A stretch of 21,261 nucleotides of DNA from Hyphochytrium catenoides (Eukaryota > Sar > Hyphochytriomycetes > Hyphochytriales > Hyphochytriaceae), in assembly GCA_900088475.1 (NCBI GenBank), contig FLMG01002451.1, positions 9,067-30,327 of the forward strand. Direction: 5' to 3'. The notes beneath the pieces were generated by a model. That model saw nothing but the letters and a program-made list of their open reading frames with translations, had not been told where the DNA came from and searched no databases. Positions 8,467 through 17,995 of this stretch are shown in pieces (the first letter of the stretch is position 1; each line of letters opens with the position of its first letter). The translations under genes and the position numbers were made by a program.

Positions 8467-9750
8467 TTATTCAGCTCGTCCATCCTTTGTCATCTCTTCT
8501 TGCTCTTCTCTTGCATGGAGCAAGCAAGCTCCGTCTACCTTGGCCCTCTTCTGACAGCTCTGTATGTGACATTTCACGCACGTCCCCATCTCTGCATGTT
8601 GTGAGCACAGCCCTCGTATTTTATGCGAACGGTTAAAGCAGTTTGGCACCGGACAGAGATTCACTTTAGCCCCATGTCCGATGCAGATTCCATTGCGGAC
8701 AGCTTGATTTGGGCAGCCATAGACCAAGCAAAGTTGCACAGCTGCGCCGTGTCCGACACAGATTCCAGTTCGCACGGCTCTCTTGTCACAGCCAGCTACA
8801 GCACACAGCTTCTTCTTTCTTTTCTTCTTCCGGGACAGCGGCTTTTGCTGGCGACTCTCAGCAGCTGCTATTGATAATGGTGGTTCCAATTCTCCGTGAC
8901 CACCTCTAAACGCAGGCCCAGATCTATTCCAACTAGCGTCGTTCTCCGGTATATGTCCAGAGGCTACTTCGAGAAGGCCGTTTATCATGAAAGATAATGG
9001 AGAAGGCTGTGATAGCAACTTAGAGCTTGGTTTGGAACTTTCCTGGTCAGAACGCTCTGAAGTTCTAGGAGAAGAGGAAGACGAAGACAGAGAAGCCGCC
9101 GCTGCTGCTATGTGACTGTTCGGTGGCGGTAGGTGCGCGTGTCGCCTTGACAGTGTCTCTTTCTTCCCTTCTTCAGTGAGCTCCTTCTCTAAGTGAGCTA
9201 GAGCTGCCAATTGCGCAAGCTTGGGTGCACCATCCTTTCCTTCTTGACGTTCTTCCTGCACGTTTGCATCTGACAAGGTATATGGAGCCGTCGCTTGTGG
9301 AGCACGAGCTGCAGCAGTGTCCCGTGGGTCTTGCCTCTTTTCTCTTTCCACTGTTTCCCAACGGTTATAGTTCCTATCTCTTCTCTGAGGAGAGGACGCT
9401 GAGTTGTGCAAGCGGCCTCCTACTAGATGTTGGCCCTGCACCTCCCGTCTCAAATAGTAAGAGGGTGGGGGAAGATGACGCGGGTAGTTTCCTTTTCTGT
9501 CTCTCCTGCCAGTTCTGGCTTCGACGATATTTGGTCTCTTCCTTGGATCGAGATGACCAGCATCTTCTCTCTCTCCATCTTCTTCCCTTCTTGTTCTAAT
9601 GTCATCGTTTTGCTGAGAAGTACCAGTCTGGAACTGTAGATCTTTGAAGGAGTATAGCTGACGAGAAGTATCGCGCCAACCATGGGCCTCTCGGTGGGGT
9701 TGGTTCGACTGGCGGGGAAGCATGCTTCCAGTGAGAAGGACGCTTGTCAT
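8467..9750 (-). CDS. Gene B: WRKY19-like tandem zinc-finger protein, four fingers
   Basis: This is a 427-aa protein, probably nuclear. Four C3H fingers start at residues 316, 341, 366 and 394. Spacing is C-x4-C-x9-C-x2-H, with x10 in finger 3. The linker between fingers 2 and 3 is the GAKVN type. The linker between fingers 3 and 4 carries an additional Cys391. A basic tract at 307-314 (RKKKRKKK) is a likely nuclear localisation signal. The N-terminal 300 residues are low in complexity: Arg/Asp/Glu/Gln-rich to about 170, a charged helix-like stretch at 177-199, then an Ala run followed by a Ser run (about 215-227). The ATG has A at -3 and an in-frame TAA lies four codons upstream. The stop is TAA. 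Gene A is in the same orientation 3.2 kb away and has the same layout, indicating paralogy. The family is confident, the biological role is unknown. Confidence 0.87.
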   Translation of the reverse strand: MTSVLLTGSMLPRQSNQPHREAHGWRDTSRQLYSFKDLQFQTGTSQQNDDIRTRREEDGEREDAGHLDPRKRPNIVEARTGRRDRKGNYPRHLPPPSYYLRREVQGQHLVGGRLHNSASSPQRRDRNYNRWETVEREKRQDPRDTAAARAPQATAPYTLSDANVQEERQEGKDGAPKLAQLAALAHLEKELTEEGKKETLSRRHAHLPPPNSHIAAAAASLSSSSSSPRTSERSDQESSKPSSKLLSQPSPLSFMINGLLEVASGHIPENDASWNRSGPAFRGGHGELEPPLSIAAAESRQQKPLSRKKKRKKKLCAVAGCDKRAVRTGICVGHGAAVQLCLVYGCPNQAVRNGICIGHGAKVNLCPVPNCFNRSHKIRGLCSQHAEMGTCVKCHIQSCQKRAKVDGACLLHAREEQEEMTKDGRAE

Positions 9751-9751
9751 C

Positions 9752-9901
9752 CTGATCGATTATAGCATCCTATGGCTTGTTGCTTTCTTATTCAAGAGCT
9801 CCCCTATGTCCGTAGCGCGACTCTCTTGGTCCTTTCTGTCACCACTTTTCTGTTGTGCCGTGTCTCTCCCTATCGCCAATTATTGGCACGCTCTTCCTTA
9901 C
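9752..9901 (-). other. Candidate 5' leader intron of gene B
   Basis: On the minus strand, ATAG|GTAAGG (GT at 9901-9900) is a near-consensus donor and ATCAG|G (AG at 9753-9752) an acceptor. They define 150 nt ending one base before the gene B ATG. A CTATAAT branch-like word lies about 15 nt before the acceptor. Joining the flanks does not add an upstream in-frame ATG, so it would be a leader intron. This is predicted from motifs only. Confidence 0.35.
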
Positions 9902-9904
9902 CTA

Positions 9905-11862
9905 TCCTTGGTTAGCGAAAATAGCTCTGGCTATGGAGAAGATAACCTTTTGGGCCTCGTGCGCTCAGTGTCTTCCACTGTCATCAGCTTACTCCGAAGC
10001 CCTTGCACAAAATCTTTAGCAAGAAGAGCTTCCAAGAGCGCTTTCAAACCACTTTATTCTACGGTGGACTCATACCTCCGCTTCCCTGGCAAGCATATAG
10101 GCGGCTCTGGTTGTCCGGCAGTACGTACTCTTGGTCGCTCCACTCCTCCCACTGACTCCCTATAAGCCCGAGAGCCTTCTGCCCTTAAATATAGAAAGAG
10201 GAAAGCGTGGTCATTGTCCTCTTCCTTCAAGAAAGCGTCTCTATTGCCCGAGTACCTTCTAAAAGTTAGCACACGGAAGAGGTAGAAAGGAGAGCAGAAA
10301 GGAGGCAAGCGGAAAGAAGTAAACAGGAGAGAGGGAAGGAGAGAGAAGGGACGCAGAGGCTGTAAGTTTTCCTGAGAACCTCCGGTACAAGTCGCCGGGG
10401 CTTGAGCGCGTGGTTGGCCAGAATCCGGGAGGTGGGCGGGACAGGAGGTTTAGAGCCGTACTACTCTCACTATGTGAATGGTCTACCAGCCAGATAGGCA
10501 GCACTCTTCTCGCCAGCACCAACGCCCGCTCCTCCTCTGTCTACCTCGGGCCATGGCAGAGAGCGCAACCGTGACAAGCAGCTGCCTGAGAGCGCGAGCT
10601 GAAGGAAGAAACGTGAGAACAAGAGAAGAGAGAGCTATTATAAGGTCCCACCAACCGTCGAGCCAAGGTGGGTGGTGCGGAATGAGAAAGAAACTTGTGA
10701 AGAAAAAAGGGAGCAGCATCAAGATGGAGTCAACATGGGCAGTCGGTGCAGAAGGAGGAGGGAAAAATTTCAGTCATACATTCAGCGCTTCGATGTTCTC
10801 CTCACGCGCCTGTGTTGTCTCGGCTCATCATCTTCATGGTTGAGGTTGTTTGTACCTGTGCGGCCACCCACCACCCACTATTCCCCTTCTTCTTGTTAGG
10901 TCAGGGCAGCCGCGGTAGGGCACAGAAACGGAAGAAGAACGCACAGCGACGAAGAATCACATTCTGACAGCAGTCGGGCCGACAGAGCAGCTTTGATGTT
11001 TACTGGGTGCAAGAGACGAAGGACCAGGAAAGACAAGCCGAGGAATGAAAGGAGAGAGAAAAGAAGGAGGAGCCTCTTCTTTTCATTATCACCAGTTCCT
11101 TCTACTACAGTACCACCTGCAAGCAGGGCTTTACCTTCCTAATGCTGCCATGTAGTTGTAGCCCAAGAACTTTGAAGGTACAAACAGGAGCAGAGAGGAT
11201 GAGTGAGCCCGATGCCCTGTCCCAGCAGTGTTCCCATCAGTACATTTATGACTGGATGACAGAGTAGAAGAGGCAAACAGCGACGCCCGGTTCTCCGGGG
11301 ATGTTGAGCTCCTCCCTAGCTTTTGGCTTTTGGCCCTCTGAATGCCTTTGTTCCCCATGTCGAAGGATTGAATGCCTTGGCACCGTAAGTAAGGAAGTTA
11401 GAAGAACTACCACACAGAAGAGAGAAAAGACGAGGTGGAGGAAGTCACTTAGCCCCTTGGAACACTATTCAAGGTTTCCCCTCCTGCTAGCAGCAAAGGA
11501 CAGCGCAGAAACCCACCCACCCTAGGGCTGAAGGACTGCAATAGCCTCAAACTTACTCCTCTCACGGTGGGTAAAACCTAAATATATACTCGTCCTTTTT
11601 CCTAATAATAAGCCGCTCAGCATTCGTTGGTTACTTGAGGAGGCTACGGAACAGCCTCCTACTGGCCAATGCTAGACAGGAAAGAGGGGGATAGGCGGCG
11701 CCATGGGGGTGGCGGGGCTGACCCCACCCTCCCTCACAGCACCTTAACACTGAAGAGACTTCTTGGTTCCTCTTGGGGTCCTAACCTAAGGTATTACTAG
11801 ACTCTGTCTGATACGTTGGGTGCGCTCTTCTACACAAGAAAGCTCCTGTTCCCAACATTTGC
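9905..11862. other. Region upstream of gene B with no secure gene
   Basis: The plus-strand frame at 10478-10843 begins with ATG (T at -3, poor context) and encodes 121 residues, basic in the middle, with no recognised domain. The frame at 9722-10165 runs antisense to the start of gene B on the pyrimidine-rich strand and is not supported. A minus-strand stretch at about 9934-10053 reads as a charged, helix-like 40-codon segment in the gene B phase but is bounded by stops. A GTAAGT donor-like site lies at 11383. No RNA gene was seen. Confidence 0.45.
11707..11729. other. G-rich hairpin
   Basis: GGGTGG (11707-11712) can pair perfectly with CCACCC (11724-11729) across an 11-base G-rich loop. It lies about 130 bases upstream of the TATA-like box at 11863. 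No function is assigned. Confidence 0.4.
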
Positions 11863-11870
11863 TATAAAAA
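11863..11870 (+). promoter_or_regulatory. TATA-box-like TATAAAAA upstream of the 12139 candidate
   Basis: TATAAAAA stands 276 bases before the ATG at 12139, with a pyrimidine-rich, CA-containing stretch about 25-45 bases downstream that could hold a transcription start. The support is positional only. Confidence 0.3.
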
Positions 11871-11945
11871 GAAGTTGTTCCTTCTCCCAACCAGCCAGTC
11901 ATCCATCGACTGCCATCTTCTCGGCCCTTTGGCAGATACAGCGAC

Positions 11946-12012
11946 AAGAAGAAGAAGAAGATTTATAGCAAAGACGCCACAAGTTGCCGCCTTCACGACG
12001 ACGACGACGACG
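11946..12012. repeat. Trinucleotide runs (AAG)5 and (ACG)6
   Basis: A perfect AAG run (11946-11960) and a perfect ACG run (11995-12012) flank 34 bases of unique sequence. If the candidate gene at 12139 is real, both fall in its 5' leader. Confidence 0.85.
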
Positions 12013-12138
12013 AGCTAGACTGCCGCTCCCCTTTCAGCTAAACATTGTTTGCTCCTGCTCCATACTTCCTTCTTTCTCCACCGCCAACGCTGGGAAAAAC
12101 CAGTGAAAGGAAGTAGTGGAGAAGGTGGTCGCTAGACG

Positions 12139-12583
12139 ATGGGACATTGGACAGATCATCAGGCGCTAAATGATGTTTGCACCACTGGAAAGGTGAGACG
12201 GCAGACCATTCCAGTTTAGTGAGCCTACACAGCAGCAGTAGAAAGAGTAGAGTAGTTGTTTCAACTAGTCACACTCTTGAAAACTTCTTTTGTTCGATAT
12301 TGAAGGGCTAGCAGTAGAACATGGTCGAAGTAAGAGAAGGAAAAGAGAAGTCTTAGCCTTCTCCCATGAGATGAATCGGGCCATGGAAATTCTTCTTCGC
12401 GAGGCGTCGATCCCAGCACCTACTGCCGGCCAACCTCATTTGGAAACAGCATTGCCTTTCTCCTCTCCGTCCTCCGTCCGTAAACGCACTGTCTCGGCGT
12501 CTGCTGCTCATGTGCGCATCATGAGAAGGATAAGAGGCGCAGCAAGCAGCAGCATGGCGAGATGGCACAGCAGAGCCAGATAG
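12139..12583 (+). CDS. Hypothetical small two-exon gene
   Basis: The proposed exon 1 is 12139-12192: ATG with A at -3 and G at +4, an in-frame TAG just upstream, and 18 codons reading MGHWTDHQALNDVCTTGK. It ends at AAAG|GTGAGA, a strong donor at phase 0. The proposed exon 2 runs from about 12335 to a TAG at 12581-12583, giving about 100 residues in all. Exon 2 begins with a basic RRKRE motif, continues into a helix-like segment, and ends in an Arg/Ser-rich tail. The acceptor (TAAG|A) is the weakest part, and the exon 2 frame is open back to 12281. No zinc finger or other domain is recognised. It may be a real small basic nuclear protein, a fragment of a larger gene, or chance. Confidence 0.27.
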
Positions 12584-15500
12584 ACCAAAAGCAACAATCA
12601 GGCAACGGCAGGGAGGCTACTAGAAAGAAGGAGGAGAGCACTCTTTACCCTGTTGTCCTGCTGCCAGCTTGGGGAAAGCTACCTGTCATGATAAATGTTT
12701 AGCTGTCGTCGTAGGCTGCACCATAGTACTGGTAGGTCTTCTTCAATTCTGCTGATGAAAAGACGGGCAATCACATAGGCACACAACAGTCGCATGGATG
12801 ACGAGCGGAGGAGAAATGTGAGCGGACGAATGTGACGGCAAGCAGTACCCGCACGGAGCGCCACCTGTCACTCGTGCTTTCCTTCAAACATGCATTCGTT
12901 CGCAGACCTCTCTGTCCTCCTGCTGCTGCTGCCTCACCGCCCCGTCGTCGGACGCCTTCTGGAAAGTTGCTCTTAGTAAATTTGAAGGCCAAAAGGAAGG
13001 CGAACAAAGCCTCACGATTAAAGGAGATTTAAAAGAACTATGTCCAGGCAAAGTGTGCTCAACCGTCTTCTCACCAAGCGGCAGGATGTACTCCGGCGAG
13101 CAGAGACGTGCAGAGTTAAGATACTAGCACCTCTTCTCACTATAGAAGCAGAAGCAGAACAGTACCGCTTGTACTGATGGCTTCCGGACTCCTTTCAAGG
13201 CAAACCACCGCAATGCGCTATACTGCCTAACAGATACGCAGTGGCGCAAGCTGTACGGATGTACCAGCGACCAGCAAACAGAAGATGTGTGCCACTGATA
13301 ACAAATGCACCGAACTGAGGGGCCACGCCTCTTCTTGTCGATAAATGAAAGGCATGCCTCCCAGTCCTGCCCGCCATGCGGTTGCGGCTGATCACACCCT
13401 TGGGTAAGCTTTGTGATGGCTTTGCCTTCCTGATGTTCATCCTCCTTTGATGTTGATGATGATGATTTGCACGGTATGCCCTACCATTCATCTTTCTTCA
13501 AGACGGTTGGTAAGTATAAGAAGTTATGCCTACTAATTGACCAACCGGTGAGCAAGGCAAGAGCTACCTCCCATTTAATCTCCTTTGCAATGGGGCTATA
13601 TTTCGTTTAAGCTTAGATCCGATCATGTGAGGATGTCGGCGTGTCTCTGGCTGTTTATAATCCATCACATCCTGCCCAACTGGAGTTAGCCATCATCACA
13701 TGGCCCTTGTCTCTCGAAGGAGCACCACCAAGGGCTGCTGCTTTCAGTCCCTTCGCTCTTCTTTTGCTCCCAGCCTCCATGAGAGCCTGTGGCAGCAAAG
13801 CTGCGGAAGGCGTACGCGAGGAGGCGAAGGCGACTAGAAGAAGGCCCTAGAGAACTGGTTACTTGCGCAGTGTGGTGTCAGACACTTGAGCCATTATCCT
13901 AGTGCAGCTCCTCCCATGATTGCTGAAGAGAAAGCATTTGATATGTCGCTGGAGAATGTGATTCGTTTCTTCATTCAGCCAAGGAACAATTCTTTGTACA
14001 GGCAGCAGTGCCAGGAAGCAGCAAGGTGAAAAGCAAGCAGCCGCAACCAGTGGTAACTTCGATCACCACCAAGAGCATAAGAAAGGAACATACAGACTAG
14101 GAATACGTTCTGAAAAATATTCTCTCTTCTTCGTTCACTCCCGTCCATTTGATGGCCTAGTTCCTCAGGCTCTTATTAGAGCGATTCTCATACTGTCTTT
14201 CTGGTCGCCGGAGGAGGACGGTGGCAGGATAACAATCAAGAATGCTTGTTGACGAGAAGGAGTGTCAACAAAGTGTGGACATTTGAAGAGAGAGAAGAGA
14301 TATGGGAACGACCAAAGAATGGAAGAATGGTAGAAGCATATAGAAGGGCACGACTGTGGCGCCAGAGGTCGGTCAGATGAACCAAAGGATTGAAGAATCA
14401 GTAGAAAGATAAAGATGTAATGAAAAGAACTGAGGGAACTGTTAGATTGACAAATCATGGACCATGAATGTGAAGTTGGGTAAGCTCCAAGAAGCCTCAG
14501 CGGACGATGCAACAGCCTCTTTCAACGTTGATGGCAGTGTATCTGGGCTTCAGCAAGTTGGCAGCAGAAACTCCTTCCTTCTTTGAAGAAGTGTTTTCTT
14601 TCTCTATTATTTTCCCTCACACTTGAACCTGCTCTCACACTGAACACCATGCCTCAAAGATTTTATCACACACTCTCTCACTCGCTTGCCTGCTTCTTGT
14701 AGTCTTGCTTTCGGATTTAGGAACCAGGCTTCCATCGCCTCTTACCAGATCGTCTAGCCCGCTCCGCCGCCTTCGATTTTTTGGGAAAAGCCATCATCAC
14801 CCGTTCCCTTCTTGCCTTCTTTCTTTACTTTTCATCTGTCTTATCCACTTTCCGCTCTTCTTCTCTAGACAGGGACTTCCTTTCCTGCCTGTTCTTCACT
14901 TCCTACTCTGGTCTTCGTCTCTTTCTTCGCCGCTTCAGAGCTCTGCGGAGCTTCCGAACCACCATTTCTTCTTCCAACCCTACAACTAGTCGCGGCAATA
15001 GCAAGAATAGTGGCTATGACGTTCCTTCTTCCATCATTCTTCTCCCTTGTAGGTCACGTTGGTTGCTCTTTCTTTAGCACCAAGCGGAGCTCTTTGGCTC
15101 CTTGATTGATCCTCCTCCTTCACTTCCCACCACCCTCCTCAGTCCCTCGCAAGTTCTCGTCTCTTGGCTATAGTCTTAGCTCCCCTCATGCTTCCATCGC
15201 CCACGTTTCTGCCTTTATCATCGCTCTCTTCTGTTCCCGCCATCATGCTTCTTCTTCCTCCCTTCTTATTCATATGTTAGCTGCTGACGGTCCGACTGGT
15301 CTCCTTGCCCTTCTTCCGCCTTCTTCCTTCCGCTGAAACTCATCGATGAAGCTTGTTCATGATGTCTCTCTGGCCTACTGCTTTCCTCCTCCTGTTGCTA
15401 TCAGAGCTTATTTAGTGGTCCCTCCCATAGCTCTCTCGGTCCACCTTTCTACCATGATCACACCTGACCTCCAAGTAGGATCCCACCCAACCTAGCTGGG

Positions 15501-16770
15501 GACGACAATACTATGTATATATAGTCGGGATGGGTGGGCCGGCGGGCCTGATGAGGGTCATGAGAGACAGATTCGTCACCTTCCATGTGGACCACTCACT
15601 GTGAGAGTCTCACACTAATCACATTCTAAATGGGGCTGTCCCCAAAGAGAGGTTGATTCCTTCCCCCAAAAGGAGAAGGATGGATGGAGATAGAAAACTG
15701 CTGGGCCCCTGAGGTCCGCGGTTTTCTCTGTTTTTCTCTACTTACTAGGAAATAAGACAACGGCTTAACTGGACACCATAGAGATATTTAGGGCGTGTTG
15801 GCCGTCCTCATGATCGATCTGCACAAGGATGTGACGGAAGGGAAGGCAGGTGCACTGTGGAAGCTTCTTCTCTCTTCTTTGCTGCTTCTGATGGGTGAGG
15901 AGGAGGTGAGGAGGAGGACGGTTGCAACGCGGTACGAGTGCAAGGCTGAGCGGGCGGGAGGCAGGTGCAGGAGGGAAAGATCTCATCATTGTTCAAGGTC
16001 CGTTGATGGATCTTCTTCTCTTCCTAGCGATCAGGAGGTCTGTCATTGAGTCGCTCCTGCCAGTACATGGGCCGAAGCTTTGAAGGCTAAGTAGCGAAGA
16101 GGCTTTGTGAGATGAGGGGAAGCGAGAAAGAAGGAAAGATATTGAGAAGCTGAGGGAATGCAGAGAATGGTCTTTTCCAGTTGTGGTGTCTTCTGCTGAT
16201 GGGAGTGGAGCGAACAAGGAGGTCGGACGAAGGACTAAGATGGGCGAGGCGGTTAGCTGTCCTTCACCTTCGATTCCTATGTCAGGTGAGCGCCGGATCC
16301 TTGCGGAAGGAGGAGCCTCGTCAACAAGACTTAGTATTACTGTCCTTTGGAGATGGTTCCAGAACTGCAAGTGGGCAGCGTCTGTGACCCCGCCTTGAAT
16401 CTTTGTTGACTACCGACTGCATAAGGCCAGTACCATCTGCAAGCGAGAGAAGAATGTACCGCGTCGCCTCGCATAAAGAAGAAAGTGGAATGAGGCCTCG
16501 CATCGGACTGCGAGGACGAAGGCCGAAACGTGAGGTCCCAGCTTGGACTGCATAGAGAGAGTGATGATAGTCCAGCAGAAGAATCAGCAAGGAAAAGAAG
16601 CAATCCCGATCTGGACTTATAGCCGTTCTTCCTCCTTCTACAGGTATCAAGGAGAAATCCCACCCTTGCACCTGCTGAGTGCAGACGGACCCACATCGAA
16701 ACTTCTCTCCCTGAGCGCTTAGTAGCAGATAGTCATGGAGGCTGAGCCCTCACGTCAACTCCAAGGCTCC
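12584..16770. other. Gene-poor region dominated by skewed composition
   Basis: No recognisable protein domain or RNA gene is seen in 4.2 kb. From about 14560 to 15450 the plus strand is strongly pyrimidine-rich, giving long Ser/Leu/Phe/Pro frames (for example 14705-14989 and 14781-15077) that look artefactual. From about 15890 to 16300 it is purine-rich. A short frame at 13476-13610 (44 aa) contains a G|GTAAGT donor near 13510. A frame open from 16111 contains CAG|GTGAGC at 16286. Both could mark unresolved exons, but no complete gene can be assembled. Confidence 0.45.
15481..15546 (+). other. G-quadruplex motif with adjacent inverted repeats
   Basis: Plus-strand positions 15527-15546 read GGG-AT-GGG-T-GGG-CCGGC-GGG, which satisfies the four-run G3 with loops of 1-7 rule. 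Upstream, ACTAT (15510-15514) pairs with ATAGT (15520-15524). CCCACCCA at about 15482-15489 pairs with TGGGTGGG at 15531-15538, so hairpin and quadruplex forms compete for the same G runs. It lies in apparently non-coding DNA. Confidence 0.6.
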
Positions 16771-17236
16771 TCAATAGGGAATGAATAACAAGAGCTGAGG
16801 TGCCGCCTGGAAACCCCGGCACCTCTCTTCGAGCATGTCTCGAAGAAAGAGACATCCTTCCATTAATTGATAAAAAGCTCCATCAACAGAAATGAGTGCG
16901 CTGTTTCCTCTTGAAAAGACAGGTGCTTTTCTCTCATCATGGTCTACAGCAAAGACAGACAGCGACGTCAGTCTCCGGTGCGTGCGCTTGCTCAAGCTGG
17001 ACAAGTTCTCTAGGAAACCAGTGAAAGCATGCCTCGACTTCCCTTCCCCATTCGTCACCGACCTGTTTATTAGTTTCCTAGTTTCCCTCTTCAGTAGCAG
17101 CTTGTCTACTAACTTGAGCTCGTGGCACAAAGTACCAGGATGGCCGCCCTCTGCTCCTTCCGCGTTATCGGACATAGAGGGCGGTTCCCCGTGCTACAAT
17201 GTGGACTGTGTGAGCAAACGAAGAGTCAAAGAGTGA
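16771..17236. other. Overlapping sense/antisense hypothetical ORFs
   Basis: A minus-strand ATG frame (17175 down to 16771, 134 aa, T at -3) and a plus-strand ATG frame (16892-17236, 114 aa, G at -3) overlap almost completely. Both have ordinary mixed composition and neither has a recognised domain. At most one is likely to be coding. The minus product starts acidic and becomes basic. The plus product has a hydrophobic centre (about residues 53-75) and a Cys-containing tail. Confidence 0.25.
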
Positions 17237-17785
17237 GCCAATTCTGCATCTTCCTTCTCTTCTCTACTCTAGCGAGACCTTTGAGGAGCATGGCACCTGC
17301 TAAAATATGTACGGAGAGTATAGAGAGAGATGCGAACTGTGAAGCCCACTTCTTTGTCTCCCCATTGCTAGCCCATTGCCTTGCACAACGAGGAGATGCC
17401 ATGTGTCTGCTGTATAGCAGCCGTTAGAAGAAAGACCGTGGGTCCCGTACTCAAATCTCAAAAAGGTGACAGCGACACACTCGACCGACACTAGGCTCAA
17501 AGTGATAGAAGAAGGAGTCAATAGCGAAGCCAAGTCTGATCATTTCTTCCCGTTGAGCCTACCATTAGACGTAAAGGGAAACGGTAGGCGGGGATTGTCT
17601 TGGCTAGAAGTCAAGCGTGAAGAGACAAAAAGGAATCTTGGGACGAATGGGGAAATCGAGGGTGTTGCCGCGAGAGACATTGATACTCTAAAGTGAGGAA
17701 ACCACGTGGCTTCCAGTCATTAGACCAACAATAAAAGGATTGAGGCTAAAGATCATTTCCGGCGTCTCAAGCTTGATGCCACGCC
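17237..17785 (+). other. Upstream region of gene C
   Basis: This is the probable promoter and leader region of gene C. A charged 76-codon frame without ATG (17466-17696, GTG first) lies in the gene C phase but is cut off by several stops. No clear TATA box is seen. Confidence 0.4.
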
Positions 17786-17995
17786 ATGCAGGCAAAGAAG
17801 ACAAAGCAGAGGAGAACTGAGCTACAAATAGTGATTGCAAAGCCTAACATCTGTGCTTCGCTACTAGTTCACTCCCAGAGGAACTCCCGTAAAGCCAAAG
17901 GACGGAGGAAGAAGAGACATCACAGCTCCAACATTCTTCGTTTCACGCTTACGGTCGCGAGATATTTCTTTGACGATGAGACGCGGTGGTGGTGA
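17786..17995 (+). other. Upstream ORF overlapping the gene C start
   Basis: ATG with G at -3 opens a 69-codon basic frame that ends in TGA 20 bases past the first base of the gene C ATG, in a different phase. If the transcript starts upstream of 17786, this uORF would compete with gene C translation. It could also be an unrelated open frame or part of an upstream exon. Confidence 0.3.

Noticed and set aside
8623-8909. Plus-strand ORFs (83 and 66 aa) opposite the gene B fingers
   Set aside because: They are antisense shadows of the finger region with no domain of their own.
9722-10165. 147-aa plus-strand ATG ORF at the gene B start
   Set aside because: It overlaps the gene B 5' end on the pyrimidine-rich strand. 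The Ser/Leu-rich product with no domain is best explained by stop-codon depletion from base skew.
14705-15336. Several plus-strand ORFs of 76-98 aa
   Set aside because: They overlap each other in different frames within a CT-rich block. Their Ser, Leu, Phe and Pro bias follows the base composition.
15765-16696. Multiple overlapping ORFs of 60-125 aa on both strands
   Set aside because: No frame dominates, several begin with non-ATG codons, and none has a recognisable motif.
17868-17975. Start of gene C upstream at TTG (17970) or earlier
   Set aside because: The frame is open back to 17868 but has no ATG before 17976, and nuclear genes rarely start at TTG. The ATG at 17976 has A at -3.
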